From NCBI GenBank assembly GCA_003427395.1, contig BFEA01000285.1, positions 614,643-658,742 on the forward strand: a stretch of 44,100 bases of DNA. Direction: 5' to 3'. This DNA comes from Chara braunii. Lineage: Eukaryota; Streptophyta; Charophyceae; Charales; Characeae. The notes under the pieces are model-generated. The model was not told the origin of the DNA, made no database searches, and worked only from the letters and a program-made list of their open reading frames with translations. This document shows, piece after piece, positions 28,641 to 38,959 of the stretch; position 1 is the stretch's first letter; each line of letters starts with the position of its first letter. A program made the position numbers and the translations under genes.

Positions 28641-31379
28641 GCTAAAATTAGCATCGGGCTTGGGCTGGCCCGACATTGGAATACTAAGGGTCGAACTTGT
28701 TTTAAAATAAAACACCCCTCTTAATCATAATAAGGGGCCCAATCCCGTATTCCCCTTGACCATTTCGGGCCAAACTCTTCCTGACGCAGCAAGTCCGGTC
28801 CCAAGTGGTCAATTCTATTTTTCTCACTAACCCTTGGTCCGTTTTCAGTACCGTTTGGACCGGGCCCTACTAATCTGGCCCTTTCAGACGCGGCGGTTCA
28901 GCCTAAAAGTCGTGATTCAATCTCCATGGGACTGGTCCGTCGCGCTGTCTTGCCCGATGACACGACCAAATGGCCAACCAGCATATCAACATTCTGCTGA
29001 TCGTGACCATATGCAGTTCTATGGTGCGGAGGCTAGCTGCGACGAGTCAACTATACGTTGACGAGGCGCGCCGCTGTCCGACACCGCGCGGGCTTTTCTG
29101 ATCGAGCATCATTCCTTCAGGGGTAACTTTTGGACTATTCGCCATTCAGATTTCGTCCTACTTCCAGACGATGATAACTAAATGAACCGCCCTTGAACCC
29201 GTTCTTAGATCAACCCAACTTTGCTCGAGATTGAGTTAAAAAATCCCAAAACTTACGTCTAAAAGTTGTAGCAATTTTCAGCAGAGTTGTAAGATTTTCT
29301 CCCGACCTTTCTATCTCATATTTTCTTTCTTCTCTGGTCGCTGTTTACATCAGAGAAGATCTGTTGCCAACGTCTTCTTGCTAGTTAGTTTAGTTAATGG
29401 TTCACGATTTTCTTTACCCAAACCAACCGTATCTAGGTAAGTAACTGGATTCAGGTAATTTTCGAACTTGTCAGGACCTCCGCATCCCTTTTCTGTCGGT
29501 AGGCATTTATCATGTCCTGCTTATTGGCATTCTTGTTCTGATATGCCTCTTAGATCCCGTGCAAATAAGTAAAAAAAAAAAACAAAAAAAAAACCGAGTT
29601 GAACCTCTGCTCAATCGCTTTCGCGTTACCGGGTCTGGAGGAGGAACCAACTTATCGATACCTTTTTGTTTATGCCATTACCTTCTTGGCCACTTAGTAC
29701 TACTCGTACCTCTCTTTGTTACCCAGAGACCACTGCTAAGTACTTCCCTTCATTCAAACTTTAAGGAATTCAAGAACTCGTGTCGCCTCTAGTATCTGTC
29801 CATAGGTTTTGGCAACAAGTGATACATATTTCTTTTATGCAGAAAGGTTCGATGTCTTCTCCTTTACCTAGCTTTGACCTCTGCACCTTTTTAGGATCTA
29901 TACCACTTACCAAAGTTTCGGCAAGCTATCTTTCTCACCTTTCAAATTTGTGGACTAAGGAACCACGGCGGAACAAAGATTCGCCTTCAGGAGCTAGGAT
30001 TATATTACTATCCTTTTGTCAAACTAACCTTCTTTCTATCCCGCTGAGGTTTTGCTGATCCACCACCAGTTAGTTCCCTAAATATTTTATTCGTAAACGC
30101 TGCAACTTTAAAGCTAGTTTAGGCTACTTTCAACAACCTCACTATTTAACTATTGAACAGATGTAATACTGAAGTTTCCTATCACCTTCTGTCTTACGAA
30201 GGATTGCATAGTCTGTAATTCGTTCCCATTATTCTCTAAGCAACAATTATTTTGAGTTTATCCGTAATATTATTAGCTCCCAACTTTCTTTAAGTAATCC
30301 TCTGCCCTATCCGAATTCCTTATCGCTTCGTCCTTGGGTCTAAGGTTTAGTCGCAGTTGAAGTTAGGCAAGCGGTGTAAGTCGCTCTCAATCTTTATCCA
30401 CTCCCTTATCTCATACTTAGTTTTAATTTCGGATGAACAAACTAATCAAGTCCTATTACCTTTTGCCCAACCCCTGCCCTACTCGAAAACAGTCCTATCA
30501 ATCCACTGACTCCTTTCTCGAAACTTAAAGAGCAGGTATGATTAGACCACCACCCTTATCATCATCTCTTACTGAGATCGGCACCACGCTAGGGTTTGCA
30601 GAGTGTTTCAAGTATCAGGACTCTCCAGCATTTCAAATTTTCAATTTAAATCTTCTCTTAGACCTCTTCTCCTCACCACAAACTTTCTTTTATGCAACTG
30701 GGAGAAGCATCTTCGAAGAACTGTGTAATTTATCTCCACTCTTATTTATTCATATAACTCTTTAGGAGTACGCAATACCTGGGTAGGACCACAATTCTAT
30801 CCGAGCACTGGAGCCTCCCAGTATTTCCAGTCTTCTGATTTCCTTTCTCCTTTTTAGATCTTGTCTCCTCACCACAGGTTGTTTTAAAATCAGCAAGCAC
30901 AAGCCACGACCTAAGATTCACCCACTTCCGACCTTTTAAATTCATCAGAATAAAGATCCTATCTTAATCCCAGCAGCTCTCTGTCACTTTGAAGCACGAT
31001 TTTCTTGATAAGTAGTCGCAAATACTTAACTACTATGAACTTTTCCTTTGGAGAAGAATCGCTTCCTCATCTTACCTCCGTTTCCTTCGATCGACCATCA
31101 TCATATCACATGTTTTGCCGTATTGCACTCAACTGTTCGATAACCTAAAAAAAAAAAAAAAAAAAACTGAACTTGCACTATACTCTTAACCTAAGCTTTT
31201 CTATAAAAAAACATAAAAAAGAGGGAGAGGGTAGGGGAGGGATATCCGTTACTCGACAAAGCTTATGAAATCTTTTTCTAGTTTCAACTTTTATCTTTCT
31301 CCTAAAATTGATGAGCACTGCTGACCTGACAGATCTTTTCATCACTATACAACAAATCATTTCTTCCAAAAAAAAAGGA

Positions 31380-31499
31380 AAAAAAAAAAAAGGAGGATGG
31401 GATGGCGGTTGAAAGGGCGCAACAATTCAAAGATTTGGCTTCACCCTAATTAGGTTTTTCACTTAAACTTTGAAGTACTCAGTCAGCATGCATGCATAA
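31380..31499 (+). repeat. Diverged duplicate, copy 1
   Basis: After an A-run, this reads AAAGATTTGGCTTCACCCTAA and ends CAGCATGCATGCAT. The same landmarks in the same order recur about 820 bases downstream. Similarity seems to extend weakly past 31500. Confidence 0.75.
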
Positions 31500-32192
31500 G
31501 AATTTAGGTCTTTCTTTCAATCTCGATAAGGCAGATTTAAGGGTAAAGATCTTTTAGTACTTTGTCAAGCGCACCCTTTGGTTGTACCCTGTTTTAGGTT
31601 GTATTAGACTCCTCCCTATGACCCCTCAAGTGTTTTCTTTTTGAGCATATAATTCCGTTTTGAGCATTTATTCCTTAATATCGAATTCGTTTCAGTCATC
31701 CCAATGCATTGGCCTAGTAAGGATTCTTCAGTTTCTAGAAGGTCATAATCGTTGTCGCCCTTGTGACGTTTCTTAATATTACCTACAGGTTGTCAGTCTG
31801 CAATAGAACCGCGTGTGAATCAAGGGAAGGACAAGACTTAAGAAATGAGTTTTAACATTACTTAAACTCATATTATCACTCCTTAACTTCTGACATACAG
31901 GATTTTCAGTGAGATATCCTTCCCCGTATGTAGCGTAACTTAAATAAAAACTTCCTATTCGATTAAAAAAAAAAAAAAAAAAAAGGGGGGGGGGTTTGGT
32001 TTTTTTTTAAATTTTTTTTTTTTTTTTTTTTTGCTGGGACCTTCCCTGGTCCTTGCACGGGCTGGCCACCTGGTAAACTTTGGTGATGGATAGGGCTGGG
32101 CACGTAGTTTTCTTTGTTTTAGGTGATGACCGCTTTTTTACTCTTGTTCCTTTTGCAACTTGGGACCGATGGGGGGAGGAAGGCTTTAGATT

Positions 32193-32340
32193 AAAAAAAA
32201 AAAAAAAAAAAAGGGGGGGGGGATTGGGGAGGGGATGGAGAGAAGAAGGGGTCGAAATGGCGCATAAGTTAAAGATTTGGCTTCACCCTAATGCGCTTTT
32301 CATATAATCTTAGAATTTTTTGATCAGCATGCATGCATGA
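32193..32340 (+). repeat. Diverged duplicate, copy 2
   Basis: It begins with an A-run and G-run, then AAAGATTTGGCTTCACCCTAA and CAGCATGCATGCAT. It pairs with the copy ending at 31499. Both copies start at an A-run, so they may be two insertions of one retroposon, or terminal repeats. Confidence 0.75.
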
Positions 32341-32856
32341 GCACTCAGACAAAGATTGTCATTTTATTAGAACCTTATCAGACGCATCCTCGGTGGTTTT
32401 AACTCAATTGTTTTATCTCTGCTAATTTTGTTCATAGGTTAACGAGGATGATAATAGTAACCTAATACTTTGGGCTGCCTTCTGAACGATTACTTGAAAA
32501 GGAGGAAAAAGGGATAGGAGGACTCTAGCTATTTGACCACCATTAGAACCAGGCTGGTTTAGGAAGTTGCAAGCAATAAAATTGATACCTATTCACTAAG
32601 CACTTTTCCTCAAAACCCCATGGAATCGATCGGTAACAAGCAAATGCTTCACAGACTTCATTAAAAAAAAAAGAAAAAAAAAAAAGGAAAAGGAGAAGGG
32701 TGAGACTCCGTGAGAGGAGGAAGCAGGGAGGTAAAAATGAGGAAGAAGAAACGAGGATGGAGGGAGATTGTTAGGAGGCAATCTGAAAAAGAAAAAAAAA
32801 AGAAAAAAGAAGGGGTGAATATTTTGGAGAGCGAGAAGATGAGATTGTTAGGAGGT

Positions 32857-32887
<31 letters not shown>

Positions 32888-33446
32888 GCGGAGGGAGAAA
32901 GACGCGGAGACAACTTACCATTCATCGTAACCTAATTTCAAATCAAAATTCATGAAGAGCTTACGGAAGCTCAGGAACCAACCGGTTATCAAGTAATACT
33001 ATCAAAACAACTCGTACCTGATTATGCTACGGATCACTCTAGTACCTAGATCTCTAGGCTCACAACTGGAAATCTACCCGACACACCTCCCTTGTCTAAT
33101 GAAGTTTTCAGGTCATTCAAAAAACCGCGCGCTAATTTTGAGCACCTACCCCTTCCCTACGGAAAAACAATTTTGTAACTACCCACTACGAATTTCTTAA
33201 GGCCCAGAACCGGGACCATTCCTCTTTATTTACTTTGACTAAGATTCAGCAGTTCACAACATCTTAAAAAAAAAAAAACGGGGTGGGGATGAGGTGGGGT
33301 CGGCGGGACCTGACTCACTATTTTTAAGTAACTGTCAGGCAATTTGCTGTAACTATCGGATCACTACAATCTTCTCAGAAGGGTAGCAGAAGTGAGACTC
33401 GTTCGGAGAATTATGGATTTTCTGTGTTTTTCCGTTGCCTGTGCAG

Positions 33447-34301
33447 ATGGTTTCTGTGCCACCAGCTCCGTCAGTAGCCAATTTAGTAGCTCGTTGCAGC
33501 ATGGCAGGAGTCATCAAGAGACTTAGATTGCCAAACTTAGGGGATTCCAAACCAATCCTCTTTCACCACAAATTCGCCAAGTTCTTGATCTTGGACAGGG
33601 AGGAAGCATCACTCGCAGACCTGGGCTCGGCAAATCTCCTTAGATTTGTAAATTGGGAGGCTGTCAACTACTATGCTGCTATAGGAGGCTACAACAGCTC
33701 ACTGTCTTTGGACTGAATGATCCTACACCTGCAACAGTAGGCCATTGCAAAGGTTAAGAGGGTTGGAGAAGAAGAAACCATGGCCTTCTGGCTAGTGGAT
33801 TTAGATGTCTGGGCCTCTGTCCTGAGCAATCGGTACTGGGCGTTGACTCTCACCAACTACTCGACGGATACCACCACAGGCAGAGACCTGGATCAATTGC
33901 ACGCAGGTAACCTGCTCAATGCTTTAGCCAGAGATAGTCAGTACTCTAATACCTTAAAACCCCTTAGGCAAGCTGCTTTTCTAACCCTGGGTTTTGCACT
34001 AGCCGAACCCCCTTGCCCACCGAACAGACCTCTGGATAAGATGATTATGGAGATGAATGACATTGAGCAATTTTGAATTTTCTTAGCAAACTCTGATTTC
34101 CCAGTCACCTCGCATCCTTCGTTGATTCACCTCCTCCTAGAAATCCTGGCAGGCTTGTCATATCACTACTTTGAAGCAGCCCATCTGCACATTTGGTTCA
34201 ACAAGGGACCAGCCCAATGGATAACTTCCATCATTGAGGATTGTGGCTTTGTCCTCCCAGCAGACCCGGAGACTGAAGAGTCAGGAGAGGAGGATGAGTA
34301 A
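33447..34301 (+). pseudogene. Unknown frame, possibly first ORF of the DIRS element
   Basis: From ATG 33447 (MVSVPPAPSVANLVARC), right after an acceptor-like TTGCCTGTGCAG, a frame runs to 33716, meets two stops, and resumes in the same phase at ATG 33780 (MAFWLVDLDVWASVL) to TGA near 34074. It stays open beyond that to TAA near 34301, ending acidic (ETEESGEEDE). Composition is clearly protein-like, with no family motif I can name. Its position and orientation ahead of the Gag-like and reverse transcriptase frames suggest it belongs to the same element, but an independent gene relic is possible. The lesions make it non-functional as read. Confidence 0.4.
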
Positions 34302-35077
34302 AAGTTTTAAGAAGAGTCCAAAATAGTTTTTTGCAGTCCTGAAGGATCATAATTGAAAATTTTAACTATGAATAGCACTCTGGAACTGGTTGTACCAGGT
34401 CATCTTTAAGCAACAGTTTCCAATACAAGAAGTTAACTACGTATGATTTCTTAATCTTTGAAATCATTACTATGAAATTCAATTGGTGTCTCCAACCTAC
34501 TTATCTCTTTCACAACTGATTTCTCTCTTTATTGCAACTCAAAATTTCTAGGGTGTTCTCCTCTGCCGGCCCAGTTACAGAATGTTTTGATCAGAATCTT
34601 GTATGGTTCTCAAGTATCATATATGTATTATATCTTACACTTCTCCAACTATTTTCTGCCCCTATCTTATGCCTAAAAGAAAAAATAAAAAAAATAAAAA
34701 AAGGAGCAGGTTAATGAGGTGAAGGGGAAAAGGGGTGGGGGAGGGAAGAAAAACAAGAAGGAAGCAACAAGGAAGTAAGAATCAAGAAGGAATGTTTTGC
34801 TAAGAAGAAGGAGACTCATTTGCTGCAGATTTTGCTTGCCTCTCTCAACTCCTACAGGACCAGATATGGAACAATTAATCTTTGATACCCTCATTGCGCA
34901 TGGCCCAAAGGCCATTATTGGCTGGCGCATCTTCATGCCGCTCATGAACCCTTCCCCAGAGATAGTTGAAGCACGAATCACGGAATGGCTCAATCCACAG
35001 GAAAGGAATCCGTAGAGGTCGTGTTACTTAACCAACCACAATGACAAACTCTTCCCGATTCATCCTCATATCTTGAG
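34302..35077. other. AT-rich spacer with a short frame
   Basis: It contains an A-rich tract at about 34679-34702 followed by purine-rich sequence. A short plus-strand frame at 34866-35015 (MEQLIFDTLIAHGPKAII) is protein-like but unassigned, and may be an exon or relic of the same element. Confidence 0.4.
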
Positions 35078-35970
35078 GACTCGTCCAGAATTCAATATTC
35101 GTTGCTCAGCTAGCGCCCTCTGCGCCTACTTCTAGTGCCAGGACTTCGGTGCGAACCTTCCGTGGTTCAACTGTTTCGAATCCGGTTAGGAATCTGATAT
35201 CTGGGGAAGAGGCTGACGAAAGGGAATTCAGGTTCATGGTCAATCAAGCAGAACTTTCTCATGTAAGAGAAATTTTGTCATCAGCCATCAGGGAGGTCGG
35301 GAAGTGCAAAGCGGCCGAGAACGAGATTAAGGCACTACAGTCCATTTTTGACCAACCTCCTTGGTCAAGGCACTTAGATATCCTGGTTCGAGTCCAACAA
35401 ATTGACCTCAACTTCAGACATGGTGATAGAGGGAAGACACATACAGCAACATTTAAGAACGCTCTAGCCAATCTCCCCAAGAAGCTTTGCGACAAGAAGT
35501 TCCCTCCATATGTCAAGCAATTGCTTAAGGTGCAAGAATTAGAGACATCCAGACTGGGTTTGGATGAAATCAATCAGGAATGGGATGAGCAAGAGGTCAA
35601 GGCAGCCTCATCAAGGGGAGGGTAAGTTTTCCCTGCGGTTTACGCTACCCCTGCTAATAAAAAATAGCAGTCCTGCTCTTAAAAACAACTGCTGAATTAT
35701 CACTAGGCCTTTGGGGACAGTCATTCACTCCCCACACCTTTTAGTGGTGGCCTGTCATTCTACTTGGCCGACATGACCGGAACTCAGGTACGCTTAACTG
35801 TTGTTTTCTTGCAAGTACTCACCCGGTTAGGTTTCGGCCAAGTTTAAGTACAAGAGCCCTTCCAAGAAGTCTCACCACAGGAGGAGTGATAGCGACTCCT
35901 CGGACGGCAAGAGGGAATGGAACCGCAAGGCGAAATCTCACAAGCAATCAAGGCACTAAATTGCGCACCG
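35078..35970 (+). pseudogene. DIRS Gag-like protein, possibly spliced
   Basis: The first part is open from about 35078 to 35625 with no early ATG. It contains a helical charged stretch (AELSHVREILSSAIREVGK) and LDILVRVQQIDLNFRHGD. It ends at GGTAAG near 35623, a good splice donor, and an acceptor-like GGTTAG lies near 35837. After that a Lys/Arg/Ser-rich segment (KYKSPSKKSHHRRSDSDSS) runs to a stop near 35958, as in the basic C-termini of DIRS Gag proteins. Introns have been described in some DIRS elements. The end overlaps the start of the reverse transcriptase frame. Alternatively, the two parts are simply separated by a frame-breaking insertion. Confidence 0.5.
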
Positions 35971-37865
35971 TCAACCAGCCAGCTCGCACTGGCCTACTCA
36001 GCTTTAGAGAACAAGGACAATTGGCTAAAGAACCCAGATGACTTTTCTTCTGCTTCTCTTGTGAATCATCTGGAATCATGGAAAACTCTCCTAGCCTCCT
36101 CCACTTCAAAGTCCTCCAAAGATGTTTTGAACTGGTTGGAGAACGGTGTCAAACTCAAATTTAATGGCACGAATCACAATCATCCTTCTAAGATCCAGGA
36201 AGTTAGGAGAATGGTCAAACCGGTACTCAGGGCTTCATATTTTAGAAGGGCAATCAAACTGACTGAGCCAACCCCGATCTCCTTACCCAACTATCAACTA
36301 CCCCTCCTTATGATGACTTTGTGAATAGCTCTATGTCTTCTTTATCGAGCCAGGGTGTTATCTCGACTACAAACACTCCTGCAGTCACAAATCCTGTTTT
36401 TGTCATTGAGAGTTCCAACAAACTCAGACTTATCATTGACCTTAGATATGTGAACCTTTTTATTAATTTTCCTGATTTTCACTACGAAACCATTAATGAT
36501 GCTATGTCGGTTATGGATGGTTCAATTGTCTAAGATTTTGCACTCACCTTTGATGCGAAAAATGACTACTACCACATTCTTGTCCACCCTAAATCCCGCC
36601 TTCTTGGCTTTCTCTTGGAATGGAAAAACATACCATTTCAATACTTTATGCTTTGGAATATCATCGACTTGTTGGATTTTCATAACGATCATGCAGGAAG
36701 TTATGGCTGTAATCAGAGCCAAAGGTGTTAACATTTTTTCCTACATTGATGATAGTCTGGCCACCCACAAAAAGTTTCCTTTGTGATGATGGAACTCTTT
36801 CCTGATCACGTTTATTTATCACAAACTCGGTTTCTTCCTCAGCCCAAACAAATGCAGGGTTATTCCTTCTCAATTCAACCGGTTTTTGGGTTTTATTATT
36901 GATTCCCACCACAAACAAATTCGAGTATCCCAGGACAAGGAAGAAAAAATCTTGGAACTTTTCAAAGAGTCCTCAGTTAGAACACATCTAACTACCAAAA
37001 GCATTGACTCACTAGCTGGAAAATTAGTCTCGCTATCTAAGGCCTTCCTCCCCGCGTCGCTTCACTGTTCTCATTTGCATTAGTGCACTAACCGATTGTG
37101 ATTGGAATGGCAAAATAGAACTTTCAGAACAGTTCAAGGATGACCTACATTGGTGGCTCGATCACCTTCCTAGAATCCCGGGTAGACTGTGGACGGCTAG
37201 ATCACCAACTGTCACCATGCAGACAGATGCTTCGGACTCGGCGGTTGGAGCCATCATTTCTTTTCAATCTAGAGAATCATGGAAGATAAGCTTCCCCCTT
37301 CCCGCAGACTTATTGGAGACATCTAGCACTCATCGAGAACTTTTCGCTGTGTCAGCCACTCTGTCAATCTTGACTGAAAGGGCACTGGAAGAATTGCACT
37401 CTCGGGCTATAAGGGTAGTAGGAGACAACGAAGCGGTTTCTTTTCTGCTAAAGAAACTAAGCTCATCAGACGTGCTGTTCAACTCCTTTCTCAGGAAGAT
37501 AGCTTATTTTCTCCTGACCCTAGATTGCCAGCTTCAACCAACATGGATCCCTAGGGAACTCAACACGGTTGCTGACGAGCTCTCTAAGAAGATCGATCAT
37601 TCGGATTGGGGACTCAATAGAAGTATTGCAAGCAAGCTCATCTCTAAATTCGGAGAGCCAGCAATAGATCTCTTTGCCTCGGAAGAAAATTTCATCTGTT
37701 CCTTTTGTATCAGAATTTCTTTCTCTGAACTGCCTAGTAGCAGATGCTCTTTCCTTAGACTGCAACGCTTTACCATCTACTCCCTATAAGTGGGTCTTCC
37801 CGCCTACTTGTCTGCAGCACCAGGTCTTGGCAAAGATGAAGTTCTTCGGCCCCCAGCTCATCTAG
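35917..37865 (+). pseudogene. DIRS reverse transcriptase-RNase H, broken
   Basis: From ATG 35917 a leader region leads to fingers and palm: KLRLIIDLRYVN near 36420, FDAKNDYYH near 36550 (motif A Asp), LCFGISSTCW (motif B) and FSYIDDSLA with YIDD at 36742-36753 (motif C). The connection carries FLGFIIDS. RNase H begins at about 37217 with TDASDSAVGAI, then THRELFAV, GDNEAVSFLL and PRELNTVADELSK, the last giving its final Asp. The C-terminal IDLFAS and ADALS motifs are typical of DIRS elements. Frameshifts or stops occur near 36324, 36533, 36785, 37083 and 37740. The catalytic residues themselves are kept. It acts in copying element RNA. Confidence 0.85.
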
Positions 37866-37917
37866 AGTCAGCTGGTTCCCTGCATTAAACGCTCTCCCAA
37901 CAACCTTCGTTCTCAAC

Positions 37918-38959
37918 CTAGAAAAGGATTTCGAAACTTGTTTCCCTACTTCCAGAATTCCCATGCATTCTTTTAACCGTGGGAAAACCGGTCTTAAGGT
38001 TAGCTGAATCTCCATTTAGACCTTGGTTGCACCCGTAACCATAACGCATGAAGGAGGGAAATTTTTTCCAGGTGCCTTGACCCAGCATCCTCTCCAAACT
38101 CCAACCAGCCTGTATCCCAGCTCGCACACCTCCCACTCAGAAACTATGATTGCTCTCGCCAGCATATATACCAATAGCTTTTAAGCTCGCCTTCAGGCGC
38201 TTGTTGAATCCACTAAGACTCAACATACCTTTTGTCTGCGTACTTCGAAACAATGGCCCCCCATCACGCAAATCTATAGGCGGATCTGAGCGACTATAAC
38301 ACTCGCGCATCTCTTCAACTACCTCCAAGAAGGAGGTCCCGTAACCTTGTACCTCTTGAAGACGGATCACTGCACTCCTCCCCTTCCTCAAGGTCTTAGT
38401 GTAACCCGACTGCACTTGTGCCGCTTCTGCGTCCAACTCACTTCCACACAATCGCAGACCCTCTCCTCCTCGCTGCCAACTCTCCCATAAGTAATTCATT
38501 ATGCAAAGATCACGAAGGAGTTCATCTCGCCTGTAACCACTTTTACTCCTTAAACTCTCGCGTATGCTGTCATGTAATTTCTGCATTTTTGCGGTTGTCA
38601 TAGCTGGCGCTTGACTCTCTCTTACGCCCATTTTTAATGCATAATTTCGGTACGCTCGCCGATAATCCCTTACCTTGCTATTGTTGCATGGATTCTCTAA
38701 CCCCCCCGCCCCAATATGAGGAAGCATCTGTTCAAGCAACTTAGACTAGATTCGACTGAGCTACAAGAGGGAAAAAATGTCCATTCCTATCATAAGTCCG
38801 ATTACGCAATTTCAACTCAGGTATCCACTGACCTTGTAGAAAGGCAATCACGTCAAAATCCAAGCAATTGCTAACATCCCTCCCAACCTTGTTTCTAACC
38901 AACCATTCACTCAATGATTGCATCATCGTTTTTCTTTCTCGCTCTCCATTCTTCGGCAA
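37918..38959 (-). pseudogene. Tyrosine recombinase of the DIRS element, opposite strand
   Basis: This enzyme would integrate the circular DNA form by site-specific recombination, in place of a DDE integrase. An N-terminal frame (38959-38741) is followed, one base out of phase, by the main frame (38739-38137). Box I Arg is probably in RGGEGLRL, with a downstream TKTLRKGR strand. Box II His is in ESNHSF, where a TGA occupies the place of the second Arg of H-X-X-R. Past the stop, the same frame continues with GWSLERMLGQGTW and a candidate Tyr nucleophile in FMRYGYG. All recombinase landmarks are thus visible, but the chain is cut at a catalytic residue. Its antiparallel position relative to reverse transcriptase is the striking point. 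Confidence 0.75.

Larger units (their letters stand above)
28641..33446. other. AT-rich region with many A-runs, no gene seen
   Basis: Base composition shifts to AT-rich here. I see no long frame with a family motif. A-runs, some continuing into G-runs, occur near 29568, 31147, 31370, 31965, 32192, 32662, 32795, 32862 and 33266, all on the plus strand. A T-run pair follows at about 32000-32031. It could be a large intron, intergenic DNA or a pile of decayed retroposons. Confidence 0.5.
33447..38959 (+). mobile_element. DIRS/Kangaroo-like tyrosine recombinase retrotransposon
   Basis: A Gag-like frame and a reverse transcriptase-RNase H run left to right on the plus strand. A tyrosine recombinase follows on the minus strand, its 3' end about 50 bases from that of RNase H. 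No integrase of DDE type, protease or LTR is present, which separates it from Ty3 elements and defines the DIRS group. Kangaroo of Volvox, as I recall, has the same opposite-strand recombinase. The true ends, expected to be split direct repeats, were not found; the left limit given is only the first associated frame. All genes are decayed. Confidence 0.75.
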
